Shown here: piece by piece, positions 33,942 to 42,798 of the stretch
Layout: every line of letters begins with the position of its first letter
Position numbering within the stretch: the stretch's first letter is position 1
From: Paludibacter jiangxiensis
Lineage (GTDB): Bacteria > Bacteroidota > Bacteroidia > Bacteroidales > Paludibacteraceae
Direction of reading: 5' to 3'
DNA length: 64,000 nt
NCBI RefSeq assembly: GCF_001618385.1
Contig: NZ_BDCR01000001.1
Coordinates: forward strand, 930,001 to 994,000
Translations under genes and position numbers: made by a program
Notes under the pieces: model-generated
Told to the model about the DNA's origin: nothing
The model's database searches: none
What the model saw: the letters and a program-made list of their open reading frames with translations, nothing else

Positions 33942-35360
33942 TTATTCGTGATTGTACAGATCCCAACCGAGATACGTTTCGATTGATTCCTGCAACACTT
34001 CGGCAACATTACCACGGGTGAGTGCCACATGGTGTTCGAAGCCGTTTTTGCACATAAATTTCATCAGTTTCTGAAGGTTGTTTACTTCTGTAACGGCGAT
34101 ACATCCATCCATTCCGTAAGGATCGTTGGTAATTTTTCCTTCTCCGAGGTACGATTTTATTACACCGTAATTATCGTCTGTAGAGATACGGAAGAAGGTG
34201 AAGTCGCCTTCGGATACTTTGCTGAGAATAGCGCCCACAGTATTAACCCGGCCCAACACGTTGCCTAATACGCCCAGAGAACTCACGGCCATTGGGGCTT
34301 TCGTGAAACCTTTGGCAAAGTTGCCGCAGTGTGTACAAACGCATTTGTTACGGTCTTCGGCGAAGTTGTTGTTCCAGTCGGCCAACACGGCAGGAACACC
34401 CGATGCCTGCATCAACGCGTACATAGAAACAGCACCGGCAATATCCGATTCGCAGGCACTCGGGAAGAGACGGTCGCTCATCATGCTCATGTTGAGGCAG
34501 GTGGCGCAACCGTAATTTTTTTCCAGCGAATCCCAGCACTGAATAGCCGAAGCGTCGATTTCATTTTCTGCAATCCAGTTATCCACTGCCTGACCGAATT
34601 GTGCCTGAAGCAGCAATTTGTCTTCCAGCTCTTTAGGTACACTGGCATAAGCTTTCATTTGCTCGATACGGCTTTTGATAACAGCCGATTCTTTGTCCAT
34701 TTTGTTGGCAGCCGCAAGTATTTCCGATAAATCAACCGGCACAACGGTGATACCGCTGTTTTGCAACAGTTTTTCGCTGGCACGGCAGGTTTGGAAGCCG
34801 ATAGGACGGCAACCGATCTGACCGATGCGAGCCTTACGCAAGCTGTTCACCACGCGGCAAATACGGGCGAATTTATCCACGTCTTTTTTGAACTCTTTGC
34901 TGTGGATGGAATAGGTATGGAGTGATGTGTCCGTAAACGGAATGTTGTACTGATACAGATTGTTGCAAACCGAAAGCTTACCGCAGAAAGCGTCACGGCG
35001 TTTGTCCAGTGATACTTTGTCATTTTCGTCGTCGCATGCCTGCACCAGCACCGGAACGTTGAGTTCTGACAAACTGATAGAGTTGACAATACCTACTTCA
35101 TAGCCGAAGTTCGGCAACGAAACGATGATACCGTCTATTTTGTCGCGGTTGGCACGGAACAGTGCAGCGCATTTTTTTGCGTCGTCGTAAGTTTCGATGC
35201 TACCTGTAGGAGTTTCCGATTCGTCCAGAATTACGTAGTCGTGACCCTGAGCTTTTATTTCTTTTAAAACCGTAGCGCGTACGTCGGCTGCTAATGCCGA
35301 ATTGAAATACGCTCTGGTACCGATAATGATACCAAATGTAAGTTGTTGTTTGTAAGCCAT
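33942..35360 (-). CDS. L-fucose/L-arabinose isomerase-family protein
   Basis: 472-residue cytosolic enzyme resembling the FucI/AraA superfamily of aldose-ketose isomerases: N-terminal FGIIIGTRAYFNSAL, then DGIIVSLPNFGYEVGI, a central domain with IGQIGCRPIGFQTCRASE, and WDSLEKNYGCATCLNMSMMSD followed by ACESDIAGAVSMYALMQASG with the metal-site Glu and Asp. The C-terminal HCGN and GNVAEV segments are also typical. The likely reaction is aldose-to-ketose isomerisation that feeds the kinase encoded just upstream (33-base gap). The substrate is not classical fucose or arabinose with any certainty. Confidence 0.82.
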   Translation of the reverse strand: MAYKQQLTFGIIIGTRAYFNSALAADVRATVLKEIKAQGHDYVILDESETPTGSIETYDDAKKCAALFRANRDKIDGIIVSLPNFGYEVGIVNSISLSELNVPVLVQACDDENDKVSLDKRRDAFCGKLSVCNNLYQYNIPFTDTSLHTYSIHSKEFKKDVDKFARICRVVNSLRKARIGQIGCRPIGFQTCRASEKLLQNSGITVVPVDLSEILAAANKMDKESAVIKSRIEQMKAYASVPKELEDKLLLQAQFGQAVDNWIAENEIDASAIQCWDSLEKNYGCATCLNMSMMSDRLFPSACESDIAGAVSMYALMQASGVPAVLADWNNNFAEDRNKCVCTHCGNFAKGFTKAPMAVSSLGVLGNVLGRVNTVGAILSKVSEGDFTFFRISTDDNYGVIKSYLGEGKITNDPYGMDGCIAVTEVNNLQKLMKFMCKNGFEHHVALTRGNVAEVLQESIETYLGWDLYNHE

Positions 35361-35393
35361 TGAGAGAGTGATTTAAGTATTAGGTTTATAAAT

Positions 35394-36869
35394 TTACATC
35401 AACGTTCTTTTCACTGCCTTTTGCCATTCCCTGTACAAAGAATTGACTTTATCCGATGGCATTGTGGGCACAATATAGTCATTCTCTTTTCTAAGAGCAA
35501 TAATCTCTTCTTCAGATGTCCATTGATTCATGGCCAGGCCGCTCATCAACACTGCACCTAAAGCAGATGCCTCTTCAATCGGACTGCGGTTGATTTTTGC
35601 CTGAAGCATATCGGCCTGAAATTGCATCAGAAAGTTATTTTTTACCGGACCGCCGTCTACCCGCAGTTCTTTCAGTGCTACGCCCGACTCCTGTATGAGC
35701 GACATCAGGTCTTTTACCTGATAAGCAATCGATTCGAGAGCAGCGCGAACAATGTGTGCTTTGTTAGTGCCGCGGTTCATGCCGCAAATAAGGGCTTTTG
35801 CTTCGTTGTTCCACCAGGGAGCGCCCAGGCCTGCAAAAGCCGGTACGAAGTAGACGCCATCGGTACTTTCTACGGATGTGGCCAGCGCTTCGGTTTCGGC
35901 TGCTGATTGTATTAGTTGCAGGTCGTCCTGCAGCCATTTGATAGTGGCTCCGGTGCAGTGAATATTTCCTTCGAAGGCATAATAAACTTTGCCATTGGCG
36001 GCAAAGCCTACAGAAGTCACCAATCCTTTAGGTGCAGTCAGCGCTTTTTCGCCGATATTGACCATGATAGACGAACCGGTGCCGTAGGTTGCTTTTCCCA
36101 TTCCGCTTGCAAAACACATTTGTCCGGCCAACGCTCCGTGCGAATCGCCTAAAACACCAGCTATTGGAGTTTCGGCGAGCAGTCCGTTAAGGGTAGTGGA
36201 GCCGTATTGCGCATCGCAGGGAAGTGCCTCGGGCATCATCGTTGCTGGAATGGTAAATATGTTGAGAAGATCGTTGTCCCAGTCCAGTGTGTGGATGTTG
36301 AACAACAACGTGCGTGAAGCATTCGTATAGTCGGTGGCATGTTTTGCCCCGTTTGTGAAGTTCCAGATTAGCCATGCGTCGATGGTGCCCATCAACAGAT
36401 GACCGGCTTCCGCATTTTCGCGGGCACCCTTCACATTGTCTAGAATCCACTTGACACCACTTGCCGAAAAATAAGGATTGATAATCAAACCTGTTTTTTC
36501 GGTAACCATCGGCTCGTGACCCTGAGCGATCAGTTGGTCGCAAATGGCAGCGCCACGATTGCATTGCCATACCACTGCATTGTAGACCGGTTTGCCGGTG
36601 CGTTTATCCCATACTACCACGGTTTCGCGCTGGTTGGTGATGGCGACGGCTTGTACCGATGACGGTGCGATACCACTTCTTTGCAGAACCTGCTCAGCAG
36701 CTTTGTAAGCATTTTGCAAAATCTCTTCGGCATCGTGCTCTACCCAACCCGGTTGAGGATAGTACTGTTTGTGATCGACGGATGCGCGGGTAACAAGAGC
36801 TGCGTTTTCGTCAAACAACATGGCTTTGGTCGCCGATGTGCTCTGGTCGATGGTTAAGGTGTATTTCAT
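35394..36869 (-). CDS. FGGY-family (GlpK-like) carbohydrate kinase
   Basis: 491-residue kinase strongly similar to glycerol kinase (WVEHDAEEIL, ITNQRET, TDYTNASRTLLFNIHTLDWD, YGTG). Compared with E. coli GlpK, the glycerol ligands Arg83, Glu84, Tyr135 and Asp245 are kept (here Arg81, Glu82, Tyr133, Asp242), but Gln246 is Ser243 and Phe270 is Ser267 (YGTGSS instead of YGTGCF). Both changes open the pocket, which suggests a larger or branched polyol or ketose. No glycerol facilitator or glycerol-3-phosphate dehydrogenase is nearby; the neighbours are an isomerase, a glycosidase and a split transketolase. I infer a ketopentose kinase, for example for apulose, but glycerol is not excluded. Confidence 0.83.
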   Translation of the reverse strand: MKYTLTIDQSTSATKAMLFDENAALVTRASVDHKQYYPQPGWVEHDAEEILQNAYKAAEQVLQRSGIAPSSVQAVAITNQRETVVVWDKRTGKPVYNAVVWQCNRGAAICDQLIAQGHEPMVTEKTGLIINPYFSASGVKWILDNVKGARENAEAGHLLMGTIDAWLIWNFTNGAKHATDYTNASRTLLFNIHTLDWDNDLLNIFTIPATMMPEALPCDAQYGSTTLNGLLAETPIAGVLGDSHGALAGQMCFASGMGKATYGTGSSIMVNIGEKALTAPKGLVTSVGFAANGKVYYAFEGNIHCTGATIKWLQDDLQLIQSAAETEALATSVESTDGVYFVPAFAGLGAPWWNNEAKALICGMNRGTNKAHIVRAALESIAYQVKDLMSLIQESGVALKELRVDGGPVKNNFLMQFQADMLQAKINRSPIEEASALGAVLMSGLAMNQWTSEEEIIALRKENDYIVPTMPSDKVNSLYREWQKAVKRTLM

Positions 36870-36935
36870 GCTCGAAAAAAATGAGAATCGATGTAGCGCT
36901 AAAGTTTACAATAAAATATAGAATTCAATGACAGA

Positions 36936-38456
36936 TTACTTTTCTTTTGTACAACGTATTGCCGTAAAAGGTTTTTGCGGAAGCTGAATCAAGGTTTTTC
37001 CGCTATATTCACCTTCAACAGGAGTGATGGTCATGTCCCAGCCATTGATGATTTCAACTTTGTATTGTGCATTTTTCGGTAAGTTTACTATTTGGCTGCG
37101 CGGCTGATCCATGTTGTAATAATTCAGGAAATACTCATCTTTATAGGCAACAGCCGAGTATGGCATCCAATACTCATAATTGACAACCGGGGTCAAATAT
37201 CCGGGAGCGCTTTCAATGATTGTTTTTAAGAACTTAATTCGTTCCTGGCTTTTTCCTCTGAGTACTCCGCCCTTGGACCACCACATTTCGGCATCCGACT
37301 TGTATCCGAATTGAACAGGGTTTTCGGTAAGGTAGGTTTCTCCATGCCCAACGTACCCCCCATTGGTAACTCCTCGCCAGAACTTGTTCACCATCTCTTC
37401 TGCTGTGAGATTTCCCCACGACCAATTGATATTGCCTTCGTATCGGCATTCATCGTAAATGATCGGTTTCTTGAATTTATTTCTCAGTTCTTTTGCCCGA
37501 TAGGTATCTTCATTTTGAATGCTGGCGTGCGTCAGTAAGGGATTGGTGTGGTCATACATGACGGAACCATGATGGATGCTACGAAGGTGGTTGTATGGAT
37601 CGTTGGCCGCAAAAAGCTGGATGTAATGATCCCAATCTTCCTTTTTCTTTTCTGCCATGAAATCGTATTCATTGGCCATGCTCCACCAAACATTCTTGTA
37701 AGCGGCAAATCGTGCTATAATGTAATTGATGTAACGATCATCCGTTTTCCGATCCATCTTCTTGAAGCCCCAACGGTCGTAGGGATGAAATACAATCAGG
37801 TCAGCTTCAATGCCCAGTGAATCCAGTTGAGCAATCCTTTTTTCAATATTTCTGAAATAGGCAGGATTGAATTTTGTGTAATCCCAATCGGTTAAAGGTT
37901 TCCCTTCGAAAGGATACAAGAAAGGCTCTTTTTTGTTCCAGTCATAATCTTTTGGGAAAATGCACATGCGCATTTTGTTGAAATAACCTTTTGATAATGT
38001 TTTGAGGGTTACTTCCGCAAGGCTATCTCCTTGATGCACCCAGGCATAACAGGTGGTGCCGAACGGATAGTATGGTTTGCCATTGGCGTATGCAAAGTGG
38101 AAGGTGTCAGCTACAACCACCGGTCCGAAATTTCCTTTGAGAGCTGCTGTGCACAGAAAATTCCCTTTTTTCTTATCGAGTTTTTTTGAATTGCTGGCGG
38201 TGATATAGCTCCATTTGCCCTCCTTTTGGGGCATAAACCTGATCTTGTAAATTCCGGCTCCATCGTAAAATCCGGAGACTGTCACTGTATCGTTATTCTG
38301 AATGAATTTACCTTGCAGCCGGATGTCTGTAAACGGATTCCCGTTGGTTGGCCCATTCAATTTTACTTCGAATATTTTCCATTTTTCGATGGTTGTCTGA
38401 CCAAAAACGGAACCAATACATAAAAATGATAAGAATAAGACAGTTTTGATCTTCAT
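36936..38456 (-). CDS. Secreted glycoside hydrolase (DUF5060 / apiosidase-like / DUF5605)
   Basis: 506-residue exported protein (signal VLFLSFLCIGSVFGQ). Residues ~21-105 form an N-terminal beta-sandwich (DUF5060-like: VEVKLNGP-type start, GFYDGAGIYKIRFMPQKEGKW). The TIM barrel (~110-420) has ANGKPYYPFGTTCYAW, FHPYDRWG, the acid/base region WWSMANEYD (Glu263) and the nucleophile region IIYDECRYEG (Glu336), a clan GH-A arrangement. A C-terminal domain (~430-506, DUF5605-like) completes it. The barrel belongs to the DUF4038 family, now called apiosidase-like after the GH140 enzyme that removes D-apiose from rhamnogalacturonan II. It is the only glycosidase in the operon and probably releases the sugar the other enzymes use. 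Confidence 0.8.
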   Translation of the reverse strand: MKIKTVLFLSFLCIGSVFGQTTIEKWKIFEVKLNGPTNGNPFTDIRLQGKFIQNNDTVTVSGFYDGAGIYKIRFMPQKEGKWSYITASNSKKLDKKKGNFLCTAALKGNFGPVVVADTFHFAYANGKPYYPFGTTCYAWVHQGDSLAEVTLKTLSKGYFNKMRMCIFPKDYDWNKKEPFLYPFEGKPLTDWDYTKFNPAYFRNIEKRIAQLDSLGIEADLIVFHPYDRWGFKKMDRKTDDRYINYIIARFAAYKNVWWSMANEYDFMAEKKKEDWDHYIQLFAANDPYNHLRSIHHGSVMYDHTNPLLTHASIQNEDTYRAKELRNKFKKPIIYDECRYEGNINWSWGNLTAEEMVNKFWRGVTNGGYVGHGETYLTENPVQFGYKSDAEMWWSKGGVLRGKSQERIKFLKTIIESAPGYLTPVVNYEYWMPYSAVAYKDEYFLNYYNMDQPRSQIVNLPKNAQYKVEIINGWDMTITPVEGEYSGKTLIQLPQKPFTAIRCTKEK

Positions 38457-38486
38457 GGTAGTTATAAATTAAAGGTATTCTACAAG

Positions 38487-39413
38487 TCAGGTCAGAGCGG
38501 CATTGACAATCCCGTCTGTATCGATCCCGTAATGATGGAAAATTTCCAGGGGTTTGCCATGAATCGCGAATTCGTCGGGAATGCCGAGAATTTTTACCGG
38601 TACAGGATGAGTCTGCGACACGATTTCGGTCACAGCACTTCCCAGTCCTCCAAAGATACTGTGTTCTTCCACGGTTATAATGCGTCCGGTTTCGGCAGCC
38701 GCTTTTTCAACGATTTCTTTATCGAAAGGTTTCAGCGTGTGCATATCGATTACGCGGGCATTGATTCCTTTTTCTTTCAATATCTTAGAGGCTTCCAGAC
38801 AGTGATAAACCGTTTCTCCGGTTCCGATAATAGTCAAATCATCACCATCGGTAAGCTGATTGGCTTTCCCTATTTTGAATTCCACATTTTTCGATTCGTA
38901 AACGTTGGGAACTGCATTCCTGCCTACACGGATATAAACAGGATAAGGGTAGTCGATCAATTCTTCTACCAGTTTTTTCGTTTGATAAATATCGCAGGGC
39001 AAAACAATGTGCATTCCCGGGAACGTACGCAACACGGCAATATCGTGCAGGCTGTGGTGTGAAAAACCGAGAGCTCCATAGCTTACACCGCCGCTTACAC
39101 CCAGAATTTTTACCGGATTGGCAGAATAAGCCACATCCACTTTTACTTGTTCGAGACTGCGTGCAACGTAGAAACATGCCGGACCACACACGAAAGCTTT
39201 TTTTCCGGCCGATACCAGTCCGGCCGCAACTCCAACGGCATTTTGTTCGGCAATGCCAAGCTCTACAAACTGAGCCGGTAGCTCGTTTGCAAAGGTATCC
39301 AAAGTTACGGAACCTCGTGCATCGGTGGTGACGGCAATGATATCTTTATCTTGTTTTGCCAGTTCAACCAGTGTGTCGGTGAACATTTTACGGCATGGAA
39401 TCGTATTTGTCAT
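38487..39413 (-). CDS. Transketolase C-terminal subunit
   Basis: 308 residues, the pyrimidine-binding and C-terminal domains of a split transketolase: FVELGIAEQNAVGVAAGLVSAGKKAF with the catalytic Glu of the pyrimidine domain, YGALGFSHHSLHDIAVLR, VYIRVGRNAVP, and the C-terminal HTLKPFDKEIV / ITVEEHSIFGG. It starts 14 bases after the N-terminal subunit and ends 30 bases before the glycosidase. Together with its partner it moves a two-carbon ketol unit between sugar phosphates using thiamine diphosphate. Split transketolases often serve special pathways beside the housekeeping full-length enzyme, and the one known for apulose-4-phosphate is also split. Confidence 0.92.
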   Translation of the reverse strand: MTNTIPCRKMFTDTLVELAKQDKDIIAVTTDARGSVTLDTFANELPAQFVELGIAEQNAVGVAAGLVSAGKKAFVCGPACFYVARSLEQVKVDVAYSANPVKILGVSGGVSYGALGFSHHSLHDIAVLRTFPGMHIVLPCDIYQTKKLVEELIDYPYPVYIRVGRNAVPNVYESKNVEFKIGKANQLTDGDDLTIIGTGETVYHCLEASKILKEKGINARVIDMHTLKPFDKEIVEKAAAETGRIITVEEHSIFGGLGSAVTEIVSQTHPVPVKILGIPDEFAIHGKPLEIFHHYGIDTDGIVNAALT

Positions 39414-39427
39414 ATATTATTTACAAA

Positions 39428-40285
39428 TTATCGGATTGACGCATTGGCATATTCTTGAATGCGTTCTTCAATTTCGGCAATGGCTTCGGCATATTGCTCG
39501 TCGTTGGGTATTCCGTGGTGCCATTTGGCCACTTTTTCCATGAAAGAGATGCCACATCCTTTTGTGGTGTGAGCAATCATCAGTTTGGGTTTATTGTTGG
39601 GAGCCATATTTACAAAGGTATTTGTCACATCGGCAATGTCATTGCCATCGACATCGAAAACTTCCCACCCAAAAGCTTCCCAGCGTTGACGCATGGGTTC
39701 GAGTGCCATGACGTCTTCTGTTTTCCCACTTATTTGCAGGCAGTTGCGGTCAATGATAGCAACCAGATTATCCAATTTATAATGACTGGCCGACATAGCA
39801 GCTTCGTAGATAGAGCCTTCGCCCTGTTCGCCGTCACCCATCAAAACGTATGTTTTGTATGATTTCTTGTCCATTTTTGCGGCGATTGCCATACCGACAC
39901 CCACTGCCAATCCATGGCCCAATGCCCCGCTGTTGAGTTCTACTCCAGGAGTCTTTTTTGTCGGGTGACCGGCCAAAAGAGATTTGAACTTACCGTATGT
40001 TTCGAGTAAAGAATCGTCAATAAATCCGGCAGCGGCCAACACGGAATAGAGAGCTTCCACGCTGTGTCCCTTGCTGAGAATGAAGCGATCACGGTCTTCT
40101 TTTTTGGGATTTTTCGGGTCAATATTCATGACATGAAAATAGAGAGCGGTCTCTATTTCCACGGAAGAAAGCGAGCCTCCAATGTGGCCGGATTTAGATG
40201 CGTACACAATCTCCACCAACCGTTTTCTGATTTGTTCGGACTGTAATTGTAGACGATTGATTACAGCCTCTGTTACGTTAGACAT
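39428..40285 (-). CDS. Transketolase N-terminal subunit
   Basis: 285 residues, the thiamine-diphosphate pyrophosphate-binding half. I use the ATG at 40285 (MSNVTEAVINRLQLQSEQIRKR...), as the frame further up is not transketolase-like. SKSGHIGGSLSSVEI, LSKGHSVEALYSVLA, NSGALGHGLAVGVGMA and the ThDP motif GDGEQGEGSIYEA...IIDRN are all present. It is the first gene of the seven-gene operon and has its own -33/-7 promoter (40315-40346). It depends on the C-terminal subunit directly downstream. Confidence 0.93.
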   Translation of the reverse strand: MSNVTEAVINRLQLQSEQIRKRLVEIVYASKSGHIGGSLSSVEIETALYFHVMNIDPKNPKKEDRDRFILSKGHSVEALYSVLAAAGFIDDSLLETYGKFKSLLAGHPTKKTPGVELNSGALGHGLAVGVGMAIAAKMDKKSYKTYVLMGDGEQGEGSIYEAAMSASHYKLDNLVAIIDRNCLQISGKTEDVMALEPMRQRWEAFGWEVFDVDGNDIADVTNTFVNMAPNNKPKLMIAHTTKGCGISFMEKVAKWHHGIPNDEQYAEAIAEIEERIQEYANASIR

Positions 40286-40314
40286 AGTTACTTGTTTTCG
40301 TTTTTCACTAAATG

Positions 40315-40346
40315 CAAAAGTAATAACAAATAATCGAAAATTCAAA
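40315..40346 (-). promoter_or_regulatory. Bacteroidetes-type promoter of the sugar operon
   Basis: On the minus strand TTTG (40346-40343), a 20-base spacer, and TACTTTTG (40322-40315). The transketolase ATG follows 29 bases later. Confidence 0.65.
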
Positions 40347-40623
40347 AGGCAAATATAAAAAGCAATAAAAAAGTTCTAAAAAAGGGAACAGGTGCTTTAA
40401 TTTACAGTAAAATAGATACATACTCTTATAAACAATCGAAATGTTGTTTATATAGCGAAAGGAAAAGGTCTTTATTTTGTTTCTTTTCAATCCGAAAAAA
40501 TAGTAATGATTCATAGCGCATCAATTGTTATTATTGTTAAATGCAGAAAGAACCAAGTTTCTTATAGATTTTATCAATAGCCATATTTATTTCTGTAAAA
40601 GTATAATCCGAAGATTTCCGCAT

Positions 40624-40631
40624 TATATTTG
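40624..40631 (+). promoter_or_regulatory. -7-like box of sodB
   Basis: TATATTTG, about 120 bases before the sodB start; no matching -33 box, so the assignment is tentative. Confidence 0.35.
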
Positions 40632-40753
40632 CAATCACAATCAGATTTTAACACGCAACTGATATAGAAAAAGAAAAGACAGACCGATTGAAGTTCAACG
40701 AATTTTGAACAGTTGATTAGGTTATAAATTACTAACTATTAATATTTTCAACG

Positions 40754-41332
40754 ATGAAATACGAATTACAGGCACTGCCGTATGCAGCAGACGCATTAGC
40801 ACCAAAAATGAGTGAAACAACTGTTAACCTCCACTGGGGAAAACACGTGCAGACATATATCAACAACCTGAACGGGTTGATTCCGGGCACGCCGTTTGAA
40901 GATGCTTCACTCGAAGAAATTGTAAAGAAAGCCGAAGGTCCGATCTTCAACAACGGAGCTCAGGTATGGAACCATACTTTCTTTTTCTGGCAATTCGCAC
41001 CGAAACCTGCCGCATCGAAACCTTCGGGAGCTTTGGCAGCCGCAATAGATAAGAGCTTTGGATCGTTTGATGCCTTCAAAGAACAATTTACAAAAGCAGC
41101 TGTTACCTTGTTTGGTTCCGGATGGGCATGGCTGGTAAAAAAAGAAGACGGTTCGCTCGGAATCGTACAGGAAAGCAATGCCGGCAATCCGCTGAAGAAA
41201 GGACTCGTTCCGGTACTTACCTGCGACGTGTGGGAACACTCATACTATGTTGACTATCAGAATCGCCGCGCTGATTTTGTGGCTACCTTCTGGGAACTGG
41301 TCGACTGGTCGGTGGTAGAAAAGAGGTATTAA
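40754..41332 (+). CDS. sodB: Iron/manganese superoxide dismutase
   Basis: Cytosolic superoxide dismutase, 192 residues, normal length. Metal ligands are His27 (LHWGKH), His74 (VWNHTFFFW), Asp158 and His162 (DVWEHSYYVDY). FFFWQ and the AQVWNHTF motif favour the iron (or cambialistic) type common in Bacteroidetes. It is followed 27 bases later by ferritin, so the two oxidative-stress/iron genes form one operon. Confidence 0.95.
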   Translation: MKYELQALPYAADALAPKMSETTVNLHWGKHVQTYINNLNGLIPGTPFEDASLEEIVKKAEGPIFNNGAQVWNHTFFFWQFAPKPAASKPSGALAAAIDKSFGSFDAFKEQFTKAAVTLFGSGWAWLVKKEDGSLGIVQESNAGNPLKKGLVPVLTCDVWEHSYYVDYQNRRADFVATFWELVDWSVVEKRY

Positions 41333-41359
41333 CTTTCAACCGATAAAAACCAACGAATT

Positions 41360-41881
41360 ATGCTTAGCAAACTGTTAGAAAAGGAAATCAACGACCAGAT
41401 TAATTACGAATTCTGGTCAGCTCAACTCTATCTCTCCATGTCGGCTCATTTTTCCGATTTGGGATTGCCGGGATTTGCCCACTGGATGTATATTCAGTAT
41501 CAGGAAGAAACCACCCATGCCATTAAATTTTTCAACTACGTGATTGAACGTGGAGGTAAGGCAGAGGTTCAACCTATTAAGGCGGTTCCGACAAACTGGG
41601 ATTCGGTGTTGGGCGTTTTTGAAGAAACGATGGAACACGAACAGAAAGTGACCGCTCGTATCAACCATCTGGCAGATACCGCTGTAGCAGAAAAAGACCA
41701 TGCCACACAGAGTATGCTGCGTTGGTTTATTGACGAGCAGGTAGAAGAAGAAGCAAATGTGAAAGCCATTGTCGATACTCTGAAGCTGGTAAAAGACAAC
41801 GGTTATGCCATTTACTCTCTCGACAAAGAACTGGCTGCCCGTGTATTTGTAGATAGCACACAAACTGGTTCTAACGCGTGA
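41360..41881 (+). CDS. ftnA: Non-haem ferritin
   Basis: 173-residue iron-storage protein of the bacterial (FtnA-type) ferritin family. The four-helix bundle carries the di-iron ligands: EINDQINYEFWSAQLYLSM with Glu17, QEETTHAIKFFNYV with Glu and His, and the third helix EEANVKAIVD and RWFIDEQVEEEANV. It lies 27 bases after sodB in the same operon and ends at a strong terminator. It stores the Fe(II) that would otherwise feed Fenton chemistry. Confidence 0.95.
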   Translation: MLSKLLEKEINDQINYEFWSAQLYLSMSAHFSDLGLPGFAHWMYIQYQEETTHAIKFFNYVIERGGKAEVQPIKAVPTNWDSVLGVFEETMEHEQKVTARINHLADTAVAEKDHATQSMLRWFIDEQVEEEANVKAIVDTLKLVKDNGYAIYSLDKELAARVFVDSTQTGSNA

Positions 41882-41922
41882 TGCACTCAGGGTTGGTTTA
41901 GCATGTATCTTTACTCATAGGT

Positions 41923-41962
41923 TAACTCCCGCAGATTAAAATCGTATCTGTGGGAGTTTTTT
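41923..41962 (+). terminator. Terminator of sodB-ftnA
   Basis: AACTCCC-g-CAGAT / ATCTG-t-GGGAGTT stem with six T, 42 bases after the ferritin stop. Confidence 0.9.
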
Positions 41963-41966
41963 ATTT

Positions 41967-42704
41967 TCACCGGTTCCAGATTTTCCAAGCCTCCACAGCC
42001 TGTCCTTCCAGCATTTCCAGTCCGTTTTTGATGGCAGCTCCTTTCTCTTGTCCCAGGGCTAAAAAGCGGGTGCGGGGAGGGTTGTAAACCAGGTCGTACA
42101 ATAGATGATCGGGAGTAACAAACTCGTACGGAATAGCCGGAGCTTCGTCGTCGTGCGGGAAGGTTCCTACCGGTGAGGCGTTGACAATCACCGTGTACTC
42201 TTTCAGAATTTCTTCGTTCAATTGGTCGTATGTCAGGCCATCCTTGAGGGGAGAACGTGAAACCAGCGTCGATGTGATGTTCAGCTCTTTCAATCCGTAA
42301 ATAACAGCTTTGGAAGCGCCTCCGGTTCCCAGTACGAGTGCTTTTTTGTGATGCGGTTTGAGCATGGGGCGGATCGATTCGCGAAACCCTACCACGTCGG
42401 AGTTGCTACCGGTGAGCAGGATGTGTTCTCCATCGCGTACGATGCGGATCACGTTCACTGCCCCGATCTCGGCTGCCCGTTCGTCGAGCGCGTCTAGGTA
42501 TGGAATTACTTGCTCCTTGTAGGGAATAGTTACATTGAGGCCGATGAGGCGTTCGTCCTTCAACACCTCAGGCAACAGGGCAATATCGTCGATATCGAAC
42601 AATTCGTAGGCGGCATCGATGCCTTCGCGTTCAAATTTTTCGGTGAAATATTTCTTTGAAAACGAATGACCCAGCGGGTGGCCTATTAATCCGAAAAGCA
42701 GCAT
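41967..42704 (-). CDS. aroE: Shikimate dehydrogenase
   Basis: NADPH-dependent reduction of 3-dehydroshikimate to shikimate in aromatic amino acid synthesis, 245 residues (compact, usual for Bacteroidetes). I start at the ATG at 42704 (MLLFGLIGHPLGHSFSK); the longer frame upstream only translates the repetitive intergenic sequence. Motifs: GHPLGHSFSKKYF (substrate Ser pair), NVTIPYKEQVIPYLD with the catalytic Lys, LGTGGASKAVIYGL (NADP loop), VNASPVGT and NGLEMLEGQAVEAWKIW. Confidence 0.94.
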   Translation of the reverse strand: MLLFGLIGHPLGHSFSKKYFTEKFEREGIDAAYELFDIDDIALLPEVLKDERLIGLNVTIPYKEQVIPYLDALDERAAEIGAVNVIRIVRDGEHILLTGSNSDVVGFRESIRPMLKPHHKKALVLGTGGASKAVIYGLKELNITSTLVSRSPLKDGLTYDQLNEEILKEYTVIVNASPVGTFPHDDEAPAIPYEFVTPDHLLYDLVYNPPRTRFLALGQEKGAAIKNGLEMLEGQAVEAWKIWNR

Positions 42705-42708
42705 GTCA

Positions 42709-42740
42709 ATTTGGGGATTTGAAGATTTGGAAATTTGAGG
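42709..42740. repeat. Octamer simple repeat (ATTTGRRR) x4
   Basis: ATTTGGGG, ATTTGAAG, ATTTGGAA and ATTTGAGG in tandem, only 4 bases from the aroE start codon. Confidence 0.6.
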
Positions 42741-42767
42741 ATGACAAGACACAATCAAACTCCAGTC

Positions 42768-42795
42768 TTTGTTCTTTATTCTTTGATCTTTGTTC
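42768..42795. repeat. Heptamer simple repeat (TTTnnTC) x4
   Basis: TTTGTTC, TTTATTC, TTTGATC and TTTGTTC in tandem, ending just before the sua5 stop codon. A related array of five units lies at 43497-43531. Confidence 0.6.
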
Positions 42796-42798
42796 TCT

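Larger units (their letters stand above)
40286..40753. other. Divergent intergenic region between transketolase and sodB
   Basis: 468 AT-rich bases carrying the transketolase promoter (40315-40346) and a -7-like TATATTTG for sodB (40624-40631). No supportable ORF or RNA gene is visible. Confidence 0.5.

Noticed and set aside
38487-40285. Frameshifted single transketolase gene
   Set aside because: The two halves have their own starts, a 14-base spacer and complete domain borders, as in known split transketolases.
40308-40514. 68-codon minus-strand frame upstream of the transketolase gene
   Set aside because: It is very AT-rich, overlaps the promoter and has no family resemblance.
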